In this document: positions 1 through 7,482 of the stretch, in pieces
How positions within the stretch are numbered: position 1 is the stretch's first letter
Layout of the letters: each line of letters starts with the position of its first letter
Origin: UMGS1696 sp964430105
GTDB lineage: Bacteria > Bacillota > Clostridia > Oscillospirales > CAG-272
Direction of reading: 5' to 3'
Length of the DNA stretch: 14,393 bases
Assembly (NCBI GenBank): GCA_964430105.1
Contig: CAYSEF010000047.1
Location: 1-14,393, forward strand
Translations under genes and position numbers: made by a program
Notes under the pieces: generated by a model
What the model was told of the DNA's origin: nothing
The model's database searches: none
Seen by the model: the letters and a program-made list of their open reading frames with translations, nothing else

Positions 1-137
1 GTTTACAGCGTTGATGGTAGACTGTAATTCTAAATGCACATACTTTACATACCTTATACCGGAGCATTGTTTAATGCGTTCGTGCCTGTAGCAAGTATAG
101 TAGTTGCTGTTTTGCACTTTTATGCCAAGGTAAATCC
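1..137. other. Left-edge intergenic stretch, nothing recognised
   Basis: No convincing gene is visible. A 60-codon plus-strand reading frame begins at 34. It has one hydrophobic stretch, but no ribosome site precedes its ATG and its 3' half runs through the terminator hairpin of the neighbouring gene, so it is not called. A minus-strand gene could end just outside the window. Confidence 0.5.
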
Positions 138-183
138 AAAAAAGCTATTGCTGGCGGTGAAAAACCTCTATGCAATAGCTTTT
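138..183 (-). terminator. Intrinsic terminator of the GH105/GH88 gene
   Basis: On the minus strand an 11-bp perfect stem, AAAAGCTATTG with CAATAGCTTTT (173-183 with 140-150), is followed by a run of six T that begins inside the stem (plus-strand A at 138-143). The 22-nt loop contains a small inner GGT/ACC pairing. It lies about 40 bp after the stop codon of the hydrolase gene and ends that single-gene transcript. Confidence 0.75.
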
Positions 184-223
184 CATATTTGTTATTATGT
201 GAGAATAAACGCCTAACGAAGTG

Positions 224-1303
224 TTACAGACGCCATTCTATAGTTTCTGATGCCCAAAGTACTGCACCAACCGCTTCCTTTGCGTTAATCGCCTTAGGGA
301 ATGTTATGTAGGCATCGTAGTTGTTTTGAACGCCAAGACCGTCACAAGCATCATAAACATCTATCAGACCTTCTGCGTTCAGGCGAGCCTTTGAGCGTAT
401 GCCTTCGTAGCCTTTTTCGATGACCTGCTTGTATGTATCGACATCACCTATACCCATTCTGACTGCTTGTGTAAAGGTGTAGAGGAACATAGCACTTCCT
501 GATGTGTCAGTCCAGTTGTCTTCGTTTTCGATTTTGTCAACAACTTGATAGAATAAACCGGTATCCTTATTTTGAACAGTAGAGAGCGTGTCTAAAAGCT
601 GTATCAAGCGATCGGTAAGATGAGCTTTTGCATCATATGAATCGGGCATAAGACGAACAGTTTCAGCAAGGATCATTGCATACCAACCAAGTCCTTCACT
701 CCACACATCCGTCGATTTGCCTGTGATTCTATTAGCCCATGGAGTTCCTTTGCGTTCGCTCCATGCATGGTAAAGAAGCCCACCTTGCTTATGGCAGAGT
801 TCAAAAAGCGTATCGAGCTGTTTTGTTACCTCAGCAAAGCATTCTTCTGTTTTTCCAACGTAGGTTGCGTAATGTGTGAGGAACATACCACCCATGAAAG
901 TACCATCTACCCACATTTCACCTGCTCCCCATTTGCTATGCCAAAAACCGCCGTGAGAATTGCGTGGATAATCAGCGAATTTTGATAGAATGAGGTCGCT
1001 TGCTTTGCGATAGCGTTCTTCTCCTGTTTCGTGATATGCCCAGGTTATAACTGCACCTGACATCATGCTGTCCATACTGTCACCCTTGAAGCGATACATA
1101 GAGCCGTCAGGAGCAACATGGAAATCAGCGTATTTCAGTGCATAGTCACGGTATTTTGTTTCTTTTGTGTCCTCGTAAAGTCGAATAAAGCCCATCAGCA
1201 TGAATCCCTGCGAATAGGTCCATGAATTGAACGGAAAATTATCTGGATGAGGATAGCGCGCCATGATAGCGTCAGCAAGTTGTAGAGAAAGCTTGTCGGT
1301 CAT
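224..1303 (-). CDS. Unsaturated rhamnogalacturonyl / glucuronyl hydrolase, GH105/GH88 family
   Basis: 359-aa glycoside hydrolase of the Glyco_hydro_88 superfamily, an (alpha/alpha)6 barrel that removes the unsaturated uronic acid left by polysaccharide lyases, typically from pectin rhamnogalacturonan fragments. Visible family signatures are W28-T-Y near the N-terminus, M130-W-V-D133-G with the Asp expected to be catalytic in YteR-type enzymes, the 'GLLYHAWSE' segment around 175-183, and the 'WSEGLGWY' segment at 201-208. Length is normal for a stand-alone GH105. There is no signal peptide, so it should act in the cytoplasm on imported oligosaccharides. The ATG is preceded by AAAGGAG at good spacing. 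It is monocistronic, with its own promoter and terminator. Exact substrate (rhamnogalacturonan, glycosaminoglycan or other) cannot be read from sequence, and GH88 proper is the alternative. Confidence 0.85.
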   Translation of the reverse strand: MTDKLSLQLADAIMARYPHPDNFPFNSWTYSQGFMLMGFIRLYEDTKETKYRDYALKYADFHVAPDGSMYRFKGDSMDSMMSGAVITWAYHETGEERYRKASDLILSKFADYPRNSHGGFWHSKWGAGEMWVDGTFMGGMFLTHYATYVGKTEECFAEVTKQLDTLFELCHKQGGLLYHAWSERKGTPWANRITGKSTDVWSEGLGWYAMILAETVRLMPDSYDAKAHLTDRLIQLLDTLSTVQNKDTGLFYQVVDKIENEDNWTDTSGSAMFLYTFTQAVRMGIGDVDTYKQVIEKGYEGIRSKARLNAEGLIDVYDACDGLGVQNNYDAYITFPKAINAKEAVGAVLWASETIEWRL

Positions 1304-1349
1304 TGTTTATCTCCTTTACGCTTTTGCGTTTGGCAATTTCGATGGTTTC

Positions 1350-1379
1350 AGTATAGCACAAAGCAGTATAATTTGTCAA
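1350..1379 (-). promoter_or_regulatory. Sigma-A type promoter of the GH105/GH88 gene
   Basis: Minus strand: TTGACA (1374-1379), an 18-bp spacer, then TATACT (1350-1355), about 47 bp upstream of the ATG. The leader includes a small inverted repeat, ACGC-AAAA-GCGT, just before the ribosome site (1317-1328). Confidence 0.75.
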
Positions 1380-1394
1380 TAATATATTATATAT

Positions 1395-1432
1395 AAAAAC
1401 AGAACCTACTATTACAAAAATAGCAGGTTCTG
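1395..1432 (-). terminator. Intrinsic terminator of the metallophosphoesterase gene
   Basis: Minus strand: a 13-bp stem (1420-1432 with 1400-1412), loop of 7 nt, then five T (plus A at 1395-1399). One pair is G-U on the minus-strand transcript but would be an A-C mismatch on the plus strand, so the hairpin favours minus-strand transcription. It starts 8 bp after the stop codon. Confidence 0.85.
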
Positions 1433-1440
1433 CCCCTTTT

Positions 1441-1959
1441 TTATTTTTCGTAATTTCCGAATCCGCATACTAAGTTATCGCCGACGATATCGAGCAGGGC
1501 AAACGAGGCCCCGAACCATGCACCACATGAACCGGGATTTATCATACGGATATGACCGCCGTTCGTGCCATCGATTGTGATATCCTCGGCATTATGAGTA
1601 TGCCCAAAGAGAAGAACATCCGCTTGTACAGCTATTCCATGATCCGCAGCACGTTGATGCTCGCTTTTTACATCGTATCTGTGACCATGCATCAACAGAA
1701 ATTTAACACCACCGACTTCCACCAGCTTTTCATATATAGAATTTGGATCGCCTGTGTTTGTTATGAGTATATCGTCGCAGTTTCCCTTGACATAGTCAAA
1801 TTTTATCTGCGGATATATTTTTTCAAGCTCGATAATTTCTCGAAGTCCATCTCCGAGAAAGAAAACGTGCTCTATTCCACCAAATTTCATGTGTTCATTT
1901 ATTATAGATTCAATTCTGTTGCGTTTACCGTGAGAATCAGAGAAAACAAGAATTTTCAT
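1441..1959 (-). CDS. YfcE/MJ0936-type metallophosphoesterase
   Basis: 172-aa calcineurin-like phosphoesterase with the whole metal-binding series: D8-S-H10, G36-D37-G, G59-N60-C-D, H91-G-H93 and G119-H120-T-H122. Such proteins bind two divalent metals and hydrolyse phosphodiesters. The YfcE class is small, cytosolic and of uncertain physiological substrate. The start is placed at 1959 rather than at the ATG 24 bp upstream, because TAGGAGT sits about 5 bp before it and the product then begins with the canonical family N-terminus 'MKILVFSDSH'. It is divergent from the small-gene cluster at 2035 and has its own terminator. No clear promoter was found. Confidence 0.9.
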   Translation of the reverse strand: MKILVFSDSHGKRNRIESIINEHMKFGGIEHVFFLGDGLREIIELEKIYPQIKFDYVKGNCDDILITNTGDPNSIYEKLVEVGGVKFLLMHGHRYDVKSEHQRAADHGIAVQADVLLFGHTHNAEDITIDGTNGGHIRMINPGSCGAWFGASFALLDIVGDNLVCGFGNYEK

Positions 1960-1999
1960 AAGCACTCCTAAAAAATGAAGCAATTTCCACGCTCTGTCA

Positions 2000-2005
2000 T
2001 ATAAT
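2000..2005 (+). promoter_or_regulatory. Probable -10 element of the small-gene cluster
   Basis: A perfect TATAAT lies 29 bp before the ATG at 2035, but the -35 position holds only a poor match (around TGAAGC). An 8-bp palindrome, ATGATCAT, overlaps its downstream edge (2004-2011). The gap is shared with the divergent phosphoesterase gene. Confidence 0.4.
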
Positions 2006-2034
2006 GATCATGAAGACAAAACGGAGGTACTGCT

Positions 2035-2253
2035 ATGTTCAATAAAAGTATGATAGATAAGATGTTAGATATGCCCGATGACAGACTACTTGCGATGCTG
2101 AGAATGTTGCTTGGAAGCTCTGGGATAGATATGGGTGACAAAAAAATCGATGAAAAGACCATACGAAGGATACGTGCATTGCTTTCAAATATAACCGATG
2201 CTGATATAGAACGTGTGACCTATCTTGTAGATGTATACAAACATGGAGGTTAA
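2035..2253 (+). CDS. Small conserved-type hypothetical protein, first of three
   Basis: 72 aa, charged and apparently all-helical, with Met/Leu-rich helices and no signal peptide or membrane segment. The ATG follows a good GGAGG (2023-2027). Its last codons (H-G-G-stop) contain the GGAGG that serves the next gene, so translation is coupled. I do not recognise the family with certainty. Similar trios of short proteins occur from memory in other Clostridia, but none has a known function. The tight packing with the next two genes argues that all three act together. Confidence 0.7.
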   Translation: MFNKSMIDKMLDMPDDRLLAMLRMLLGSSGIDMGDKKIDEKTIRRIRALLSNITDADIERVTYLVDVYKHGG

Positions 2254-2258
2254 GTCAA

Positions 2259-2684
2259 ATGGACAGCGATATATCTTCGATGATACAAAAGATAATGCAG
2301 AATCCCGAATTTTCAAATATGGTGAAAGAGCTTCGTGGAGAAATGGGGAATAATGCACAGTCTGTTGATGCTTCAAAATCCACAGAAGATACAACAGCCG
2401 ATATGATGGCTAAACTTCCCGATGTAATGGCGATGCTCTCACCAATTATTGGAAAGTCCGAAAGCACATCAAGCAGTGAGAAGAACAATGATATCATACC
2501 AAAAAAATACGACAAAGCCAAAGCAGAAAAGCTGCTTTTTGCCATAAAGCCGTATCTTAATGGAACTCGTAGCGATATTATTGATAAATGCGTGTCAGTA
2601 ATGCAGCTGAGTGATGTTATGGGCACACTGGGTGGACTTGACAGCCTAATGAAATCCGGTAATAAAGGTGAGGGAGGTACTTAA
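2259..2684 (+). CDS. Hypothetical helical protein, second of three
   Basis: 141 aa. The N-terminal helix 'IMQNPEFSNMVKELRG' (about 10-25) resembles the short Asn-Pro helical repeats of STI1-like domains. A low-complexity Ser/Thr/Lys linker (about 66-80) follows, then a C-terminal helical part with 'LLFAIKPYLNGTRSDIIDKC' (about 92-111). It is Met-rich, with no membrane segment or signal peptide. The ribosome site GGAGG (2245-2249) lies in the end of the previous gene. Its own end (G-E-G-G-T) encodes the GGGAGG of the next gene, whose ATG touches its stop codon. Function unknown; a cytoplasmic scaffold or adaptor is only a guess from composition. Confidence 0.75.
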   Translation: MDSDISSMIQKIMQNPEFSNMVKELRGEMGNNAQSVDASKSTEDTTADMMAKLPDVMAMLSPIIGKSESTSSSEKNNDIIPKKYDKAKAEKLLFAIKPYLNGTRSDIIDKCVSVMQLSDVMGTLGGLDSLMKSGNKGEGGT

Positions 2685-3053
2685 ATGTATACTCGAAGTA
2701 GCCACCAAAGCAATGTCAGACAGGATACAGCAAAGAGATACACACCGCCACCGGGCTATGTCGGTACAGCATTTTCGGAAAATCCCGAGGTGAAGCACCA
2801 TGTTCCCGAACAGGATATCCAGGAATTAACAGCACACCGCAATGTTGACGAAGAAGCATTGCCTATAGAACAGAGTGAGATAAAACCAAATGAAGAATCA
2901 CCACTGAGAGGGCTAATTGAAAGCCTTCAAGGTAAAATAGGTACAGAGGAGCTGATAATACTTATGACAATGTTTCTTATTTCATCCGATGGGATATGCG
3001 TGGAGGCACTGGTTCTTGCACTTGTTTTGATGGCAGGATATGAATCGAAATAG
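2685..3053 (+). CDS. Hypothetical protein with Pro-rich N-terminus and hydrophobic C-terminus, third of three
   Basis: 122 aa. The N-terminal 80 residues are polar and look disordered, with 'YTPPPGYVGTAF' at about 19-30. The last 35 residues form a hydrophobic segment ('LIILMTMFLISSDG', then 'VEALVLALVLMAGY') that could be a membrane hairpin or a buried helix pair. The ATG directly follows the stop of the previous gene, so translation is coupled through GGGAGG at the end of that gene. It converges with the minus-strand gene ending at 3060, with only 6 bp between stops and no visible terminator. Family not recognised. Confidence 0.75.
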   Translation: MYTRSSHQSNVRQDTAKRYTPPPGYVGTAFSENPEVKHHVPEQDIQELTAHRNVDEEALPIEQSEIKPNEESPLRGLIESLQGKIGTEELIILMTMFLISSDGICVEALVLALVLMAGYESK

Positions 3054-3059
3054 ATTGCA

Positions 3060-4079
3060 TCATATTTGATTGACCAGGGTTTGAGAAAAATGTGAGAGCT
3101 CGAGAAAAATTTCGGAAATATCGGAACAAGTATCTTGGTACCGGAACTGTGGCAGACTTTTTGATTCGCCGAGCCTTACAGATGTGCTTAGCGTGCGTGT
3201 CACACTGTCGTAAGAAACGACTGTAGCAAAATCTGTACCAAATGAAACGAAGGATGCGGTTGTTGCAATACTATCTATACCGGGTAAAAATTCGACAAGC
3301 TGTGCGAGAGAGGATATTTCTTCATTGAAGGTGCGATATTTTGAGATTGTTGTTGACAAACACAGGTTTCCTTGTAGTGAATCGAAATCAATACTGATAT
3401 TTACAGTATGTTCCAAAGAAAGTACATGAAAAATATATATTAGTGAAACGAATAGGTAAATATACGCTGTTATCGAAAAATCAATAAGCCCCGCAGAATT
3501 AGCTTTGTCTGAGCTTTGGCAATTAAAAACGAACTTTGTTTTTCTCAAAGTAGGAACGTTTTTTATTTGCTTTATCATTCTTTCTGTTATGATTTGCAAA
3601 TCACAAAATTCAAGTTTTCGAGGATTGGCAAAAATTACATCACGAAAACCGGAAATTGATTTTAAAACTGTAAAAGCGGAAGGCGTAAGAAAAGGTACGT
3701 CTTCTTCTTTTGTGTGACTCAGACTGAGCATTTCATGTACAAAGCGACCTGTTGTTTCTCGATAATGCTGTGAAGTCGGTGACATGAGGGGATAGAAATG
3801 CGATAAATCATCCGTAAGATATACAAAATTCAACGTAGCACCCTTCAGTTTGTTTTTTTCGAGAAAGGCGAAACTGTATTTTGATTCATCAGACAGATTA
3901 AACAGCTTGAAATCCGCACGTTCCGAATCAAATTCTGTTGAACAAAATCTTTTGAAGACGCGTATATCCTTATTCGTAAGGGCGTGTGTAAATAAACTGT
4001 CGATTTCAGCTTCAGACAGTCTGTATGCGTGCATAAGCTCGGCATTGCTGTTGAATATCAGACATGGAAGTTTGTACAT
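3060..4079 (-). CDS. Protein resembling a degenerate sensor histidine kinase
   Basis: 339 aa, no signal peptide. The order of segments resembles a cytoplasmic histidine kinase. There is a PAS-like N-terminus ('CLIFNSNAELMHAY', 6-19). A helix with 'GRFVHEM' (111-117) and H115-E sits where the phospho-accepting His lies. A second helix follows (132-150), then an alpha/beta C-terminal part (about 155-305) whose strand and helix pattern recalls an HATPase domain. The N, G1 and G2 nucleotide-binding boxes are not visible, so ATP binding is doubtful. The region 200-222 is hydrophobic and could instead be a membrane helix. It lies 83 bp after the TIM-barrel-like gene with only a weak ribosome site (GTGAG), and no partner response regulator is present. 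The gene is real; the assignment is a fold-level guess. Confidence 0.6.
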   Translation of the reverse strand: MYKLPCLIFNSNAELMHAYRLSEAEIDSLFTHALTNKDIRVFKRFCSTEFDSERADFKLFNLSDESKYSFAFLEKNKLKGATLNFVYLTDDLSHFYPLMSPTSQHYRETTGRFVHEMLSLSHTKEEDVPFLTPSAFTVLKSISGFRDVIFANPRKLEFCDLQIITERMIKQIKNVPTLRKTKFVFNCQSSDKANSAGLIDFSITAYIYLFVSLIYIFHVLSLEHTVNISIDFDSLQGNLCLSTTISKYRTFNEEISSLAQLVEFLPGIDSIATTASFVSFGTDFATVVSYDSVTRTLSTSVRLGESKSLPQFRYQDTCSDISEIFLELSHFSQTLVNQI

Positions 4080-4162
4080 AGCGTAATCTCACTAACATAT
4101 AATTCTAAAATCAAGTCTATTACTCAGATGATGCTTATTATGGAATTGTAAATATGTTGTGC

Positions 4163-5272
4163 TTATGGCTCATCATCTGCGACAGTAGCGTACGGATTAG
4201 TGTTTTTTTCACGATCTACAGTCTTGTCCTGTGGCAGTGTACTTTCGACAGCCTCGGAAGACTGTGCATTGTATTCAAGCTCGGAAGGAAGTACGAATGA
4301 AGCAACGCAAATGTTTGAAATTCCGCTGTCACTGCAAGCTCTGTATTTTGCAGGAAGATGTTCAGTCGTACCGTCAAGTATCACTCGCATATTGTAAACA
4401 TTAAAACTGCCAAGGAGCGAGGTTATGCTTCTTGAAACATATCTGTAAGCCGAAACTGCGGTAGAATCTTCATCGGTTGGAAATTCAATCGCTAAAAATG
4501 AAGCAGCGGAAGCGATTTGCTGTATTTGTTTAACTGAATCGTCGTCAAGATATACCTTTGATGAAAGCATTATCCCTATAGGACAAGCATTGCCTGATAT
4601 CCTACGGCATTTGGTAATGTAATTATGGATATCCTCCGCAAAATCCGAACTGATATCCTGTATATCGTCGGGGAGTGTGATAAGCACTTCGTCAGCACCA
4701 TATAAAGCAAGCTCGGATATTAGAGTACCGTCTGTCAATGCAGCATCATATAATGTTGAAACTGAAGAATTTGGAGTGAGAAGTACACAAAGTCGCAGAT
4801 CCTTTGCTTTAATGGCAGCAGCTGCGGAGGAAAAAAGTCTGAAATTTGCATCATCTTCATTTACAGGCATTCTTACCAGCTCAGACAGCGCAGGAGAATC
4901 ATAGAATAACATTCCGTCAGAATTTATTACGGACATGATAACAGTGTCATATGACTGCGCCAAGGTATTGATTGCAACTATAATATCACTTTCGTTATCA
5001 TAATCGCTAAGATGAATAGTTGCACCAAATACTGTCGGAGAATCATAGTTTTCGCTGTTTTCAAATATTTCATTGTTTTGCTCGGAAATATCATCTGATT
5101 CGTCGCTTTGTAAGAGTAGTCTTTCTGCTTCATCTATCTTGTGCTGTAAATAATTGCCTATCAAAATAGTGCCGAAGGTTATTACAGCTGCGGCTATAAG
5201 TACGAAGAGGATACGGAACATTATCTTTTTGACACGTTCTCCACCTGAATGTTGTCTTCTGTAGTGTCTCAA
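4163..5272 (-). CDS. Membrane-anchored protein with possible TIM-barrel (DUF4015-like) domain
   Basis: 369 aa. A basic N-terminus is followed by one membrane helix (about 19-40), an acidic linker (45-78) and a large extracellular domain. 'INTLAQSYDTVIMSVINSDGMLFYDS' (in two parts, about 101-126) and a later 'AIKAKDLRLCVLLTP' match the rhythm of DUF4015/GHL13-like putative glycosidase barrels, but no catalytic acid pair is obvious. The start is a TTG at 5272, chosen because AGAGGA sits 8 bp upstream inside the end of the foldase gene. The first in-frame ATG (residue 18) has no ribosome site at proper distance. It is only 4 bp from the foldase stop, so it is translationally coupled and probably works at the same cell-surface site. 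Function unknown. Confidence 0.7.
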   Translation of the reverse strand: MRHYRRQHSGGERVKKIMFRILFVLIAAAVITFGTILIGNYLQHKIDEAERLLLQSDESDDISEQNNEIFENSENYDSPTVFGATIHLSDYDNESDIIVAINTLAQSYDTVIMSVINSDGMLFYDSPALSELVRMPVNEDDANFRLFSSAAAAIKAKDLRLCVLLTPNSSVSTLYDAALTDGTLISELALYGADEVLITLPDDIQDISSDFAEDIHNYITKCRRISGNACPIGIMLSSKVYLDDDSVKQIQQIASAASFLAIEFPTDEDSTAVSAYRYVSRSITSLLGSFNVYNMRVILDGTTEHLPAKYRACSDSGISNICVASFVLPSELEYNAQSSEAVESTLPQDKTVDREKNTNPYATVADDEP

Positions 5273-5276
5273 AGCG

Positions 5277-6302
5277 TTATTCCTCTGACGTGCTTGTCAT
5301 TGCGAAAATCGAATATTCGGCGAGCTTATCGGTGTTTTCTACGGTCAGCGTACTTTCGTGATTTTCGAGAGCAACATTATACTGACCGTTTATATAGTTT
5401 TCCTTAAGGTCGTCAAAGTGCTTGTTTATGTACGAAGATTCTTTTTCGTATCTCTTAATGATACTGTAGCCTGCATTTGTTTTTACGATATCACTTATTT
5501 CGCCAATTTCAAGAGCAAATGCTGCGTTTTCAAATTCTTTATAATATGAACCGGCAGAAATATAATAACCATCAGGGTTGTTGAACATAAAGAGATCTCC
5601 ACCGTATTCAGCAATGAGTGCTTCAAAATCTTCACCAGCCATAGCTTTAGCATAGACTTCTTCTGCTGTTTTCAGGTTTTCTTCATCTGTCTTGCCATTT
5701 TCAGAGGAAATAAGTATCTGCTTCACACGGATAAACGTATCACTTTCGAATATAGAACGGAATTCATCGTCATCGTTAGGAATTTCGCCAAGGTCGATCA
5801 TTTTGGTTACAAGCTCTTCTGCAAGAATATCGTTGCGAACAAGAAAACGATATACGCCATCATTCATGTTGTACTCACCGATATATTCAAGGTATGCCTT
5901 GTAATCATCGTCATAGCTGTCGTATATGTTCTGCATTGATGCTTCAACAGTATTTTCAATAAATTTAGAGTCAGCATCTATACCATAGTCATCGCATAGT
6001 GAGAGGGTAGTATACATTCTTACAAGATGCTCATCTACCATTTCATTAAGCAGAGAAAGCTGTTCCTGACCTGATTCGCCAAGCCAAAAATCGCCCGACT
6101 GACCTTTTTCAAAATCAGATTTATAGTTAAGTGCGACATAGCGGTAAAGCTCCATTGGAACATCAAATCCATCAATGGTTTTTACAACCGTAAGTTCTTC
6201 CTTTGTGCTGTTCAGGAGATCTTTGTCATCACCGCAGGCAGTACATGAAAGAAGAAGTGCGACAGTTAAAGCAAAAGCAGAAAATCTTTTTATGTTATTC
6301 AT
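5277..6302 (-). CDS. PrsA/SurA-like peptidyl-prolyl isomerase, probable lipoprotein
   Basis: 341 aa. An N-terminal signal segment ends in 'LLLSCTACGDD', where Cys20 or Cys23 could be lipidated; both fit the lipobox imperfectly. It is followed by an alpha-helical chaperone-like region (about 40-185), a parvulin-type PpiC domain (about 188-285, ending in 'GYSIIKR') and a helical tail. Extracellular foldases of this kind help secreted proteins fold. The start is placed at 6302, not 42 bp upstream, since GAAGGA precedes it and the signal peptide then begins properly. The conserved His of the first parvulin strand is replaced: the sequence reads V-K-Q-I-L where V-K-H-I-L is usual. It may therefore act as a chaperone more than an isomerase. 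It heads a minus-strand operon with the TIM-barrel-like gene. Confidence 0.85.
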   Translation of the reverse strand: MNNIKRFSAFALTVALLLSCTACGDDKDLLNSTKEELTVVKTIDGFDVPMELYRYVALNYKSDFEKGQSGDFWLGESGQEQLSLLNEMVDEHLVRMYTTLSLCDDYGIDADSKFIENTVEASMQNIYDSYDDDYKAYLEYIGEYNMNDGVYRFLVRNDILAEELVTKMIDLGEIPNDDDEFRSIFESDTFIRVKQILISSENGKTDEENLKTAEEVYAKAMAGEDFEALIAEYGGDLFMFNNPDGYYISAGSYYKEFENAAFALEIGEISDIVKTNAGYSIIKRYEKESSYINKHFDDLKENYINGQYNVALENHESTLTVENTDKLAEYSIFAMTSTSEE

Positions 6303-6451
6303 TTTAATAGTCCTTCTTTTTGTTATATTGAGTATGCGTATCAATTATATAATAATGTAGTGAATAAATTGTGAACAGATATAGTGTGTTCGGTTAATAA
6401 TATGATTATTTTATTGTTTTTTCAAAACTTCGTCCAATTAATTCTTTCCTC

Positions 6452-6480
6452 TTGCAATTGTGAAGAAACTATGGTATAAT
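6452..6480 (+). promoter_or_regulatory. Promoter of hprK
   Basis: TTGCAA (6452-6457), a 17-bp spacer and TATAAT (6475-6480), with TGG before the -10 giving an extended -10 form. Predicted transcription start is near 6487, leaving a leader of about 27 nt. It shares the 11-mer TCCTCTTGCAA and the GGTATAATT segment with the promoter upstream of folT. Confidence 0.8.
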
Positions 6481-6513
6481 TTCATCAAATAATGCCGAAA
6501 AGCAGGTGAAAAT

Positions 6514-7461
6514 ATGGATGATTTTACTTCAAGAGTTGATTTGAAAAAGATAATAGACGAGCAGGAGCTTAAAGTTATATATACTCCTGATGATCCGGAA
6601 AAAATAATGATAAGTTCTTCTGATGTCAGCCGACCCGGTCTTGGCCTTGTGGGATTTTTTGATTATTTTGATCCTAAGCGTATACAGATCATAGGTAATG
6701 CTGAAACTGTTTACCTTAAGCAGATGCCGGAGGATGTTCGTCGTGAGCATCTAACTGATTTTTGCCGACGCAACCCTGTAGCTATCGTTGTAACTCACGG
6801 AAATGAGATCGATCCGATACTTCAGGAAATAGCGGAATATTTTGAGATACCGCTGTGCTGGACTGCTGAAAATACCAGTGAATTTATGGCTGCGCTTATC
6901 GCCGATCTCCATGTTAAGCTTGCACCACAGATAACACGTCATGGTGTACTTGTTGAAGTTTACGGTGAAGGTATATTCATTACAGGTGACAGCGGTGTAG
7001 GTAAGAGTGAAACTGCTATCGAGCTTATCAAGCGTGGTCACAGACTTATTGCAGATGATGCCGTTGAGCTTCGCAAGGTTTCTGCAAAATCTATCGTAGG
7101 AAGCGCACCGGAGCTAATTCGCTATTACATCGAGCTGCGTGGTATAGGTATCGTCGATGTGCGTAGACTTTTTGGTATGGGTTCAGTAAAATCCACTGAA
7201 AAAGTTGATATTATCATCAATCTTGAACCTTGGGTTCAGGGTAAAATGTACGATCGTATGGGACTTGAAACCGAATTTACCGATATTATGGGTATCAAGA
7301 TACCAACGACTACAATACCTGTTAAACCCGGCCGTAACCTCGCTGTAGTTATTGAAATAGCTGCAATGAATAACCGTCAGAAGAAGATGGGTTATAATAC
7401 TGCTGAGGAATTCAATAAAAGACTTTTGCAGAGCATGGGTCTTTCAGAGGATACGATATAA
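6514..7461 (+). CDS. hprK: HPr kinase/phosphorylase
   Basis: 315 aa, full family length. It phosphorylates Ser46 of HPr (and Crh) using ATP or pyrophosphate and removes the phosphate when phosphate is high. It thereby governs CcpA-dependent carbon catabolite repression. Visible features are the N-terminal domain (1-130), conserved H143-G, Walker A G158-D-S-G-V-G-K164-S165 followed by E166, 'HRLIADDAVEL' (176-186) with the acidic pair D181/D182, and the family signature 'IELRGIGIVDVRRLFG' (206-221). Start ATG at 6514 has AGGTGA upstream. It is divergent from the foldase gene and followed by a 350-bp regulatory region, so it is probably monocistronic. Confidence 0.97.
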   Translation: MDDFTSRVDLKKIIDEQELKVIYTPDDPEKIMISSSDVSRPGLGLVGFFDYFDPKRIQIIGNAETVYLKQMPEDVRREHLTDFCRRNPVAIVVTHGNEIDPILQEIAEYFEIPLCWTAENTSEFMAALIADLHVKLAPQITRHGVLVEVYGEGIFITGDSGVGKSETAIELIKRGHRLIADDAVELRKVSAKSIVGSAPELIRYYIELRGIGIVDVRRLFGMGSVKSTEKVDIIINLEPWVQGKMYDRMGLETEFTDIMGIKIPTTTIPVKPGRNLAVVIEIAAMNNRQKKMGYNTAEEFNKRLLQSMGLSEDTI

Positions 7462-7482
7462 AAAATATACAAAAATTTGTGG

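Noticed and set aside
34..216. 60-codon plus-strand frame with a hydrophobic stretch
   Set aside because: No ribosome site, and it runs through the terminator hairpin of the GH105/GH88 gene.
1317..1328. ACGC-TTTT-GCGT considered as a cre or LacI-type operator before the GH105/GH88 gene
   Set aside because: It does not match the cre consensus with its central CG, and 4-bp arms are too short to claim.
6320..6400. Promoter for the foldase gene on the minus strand
   Set aside because: TTCACA and several AT-rich -10 candidates exist, but spacings are 15 or 20 bp, so no single assignment is supportable.
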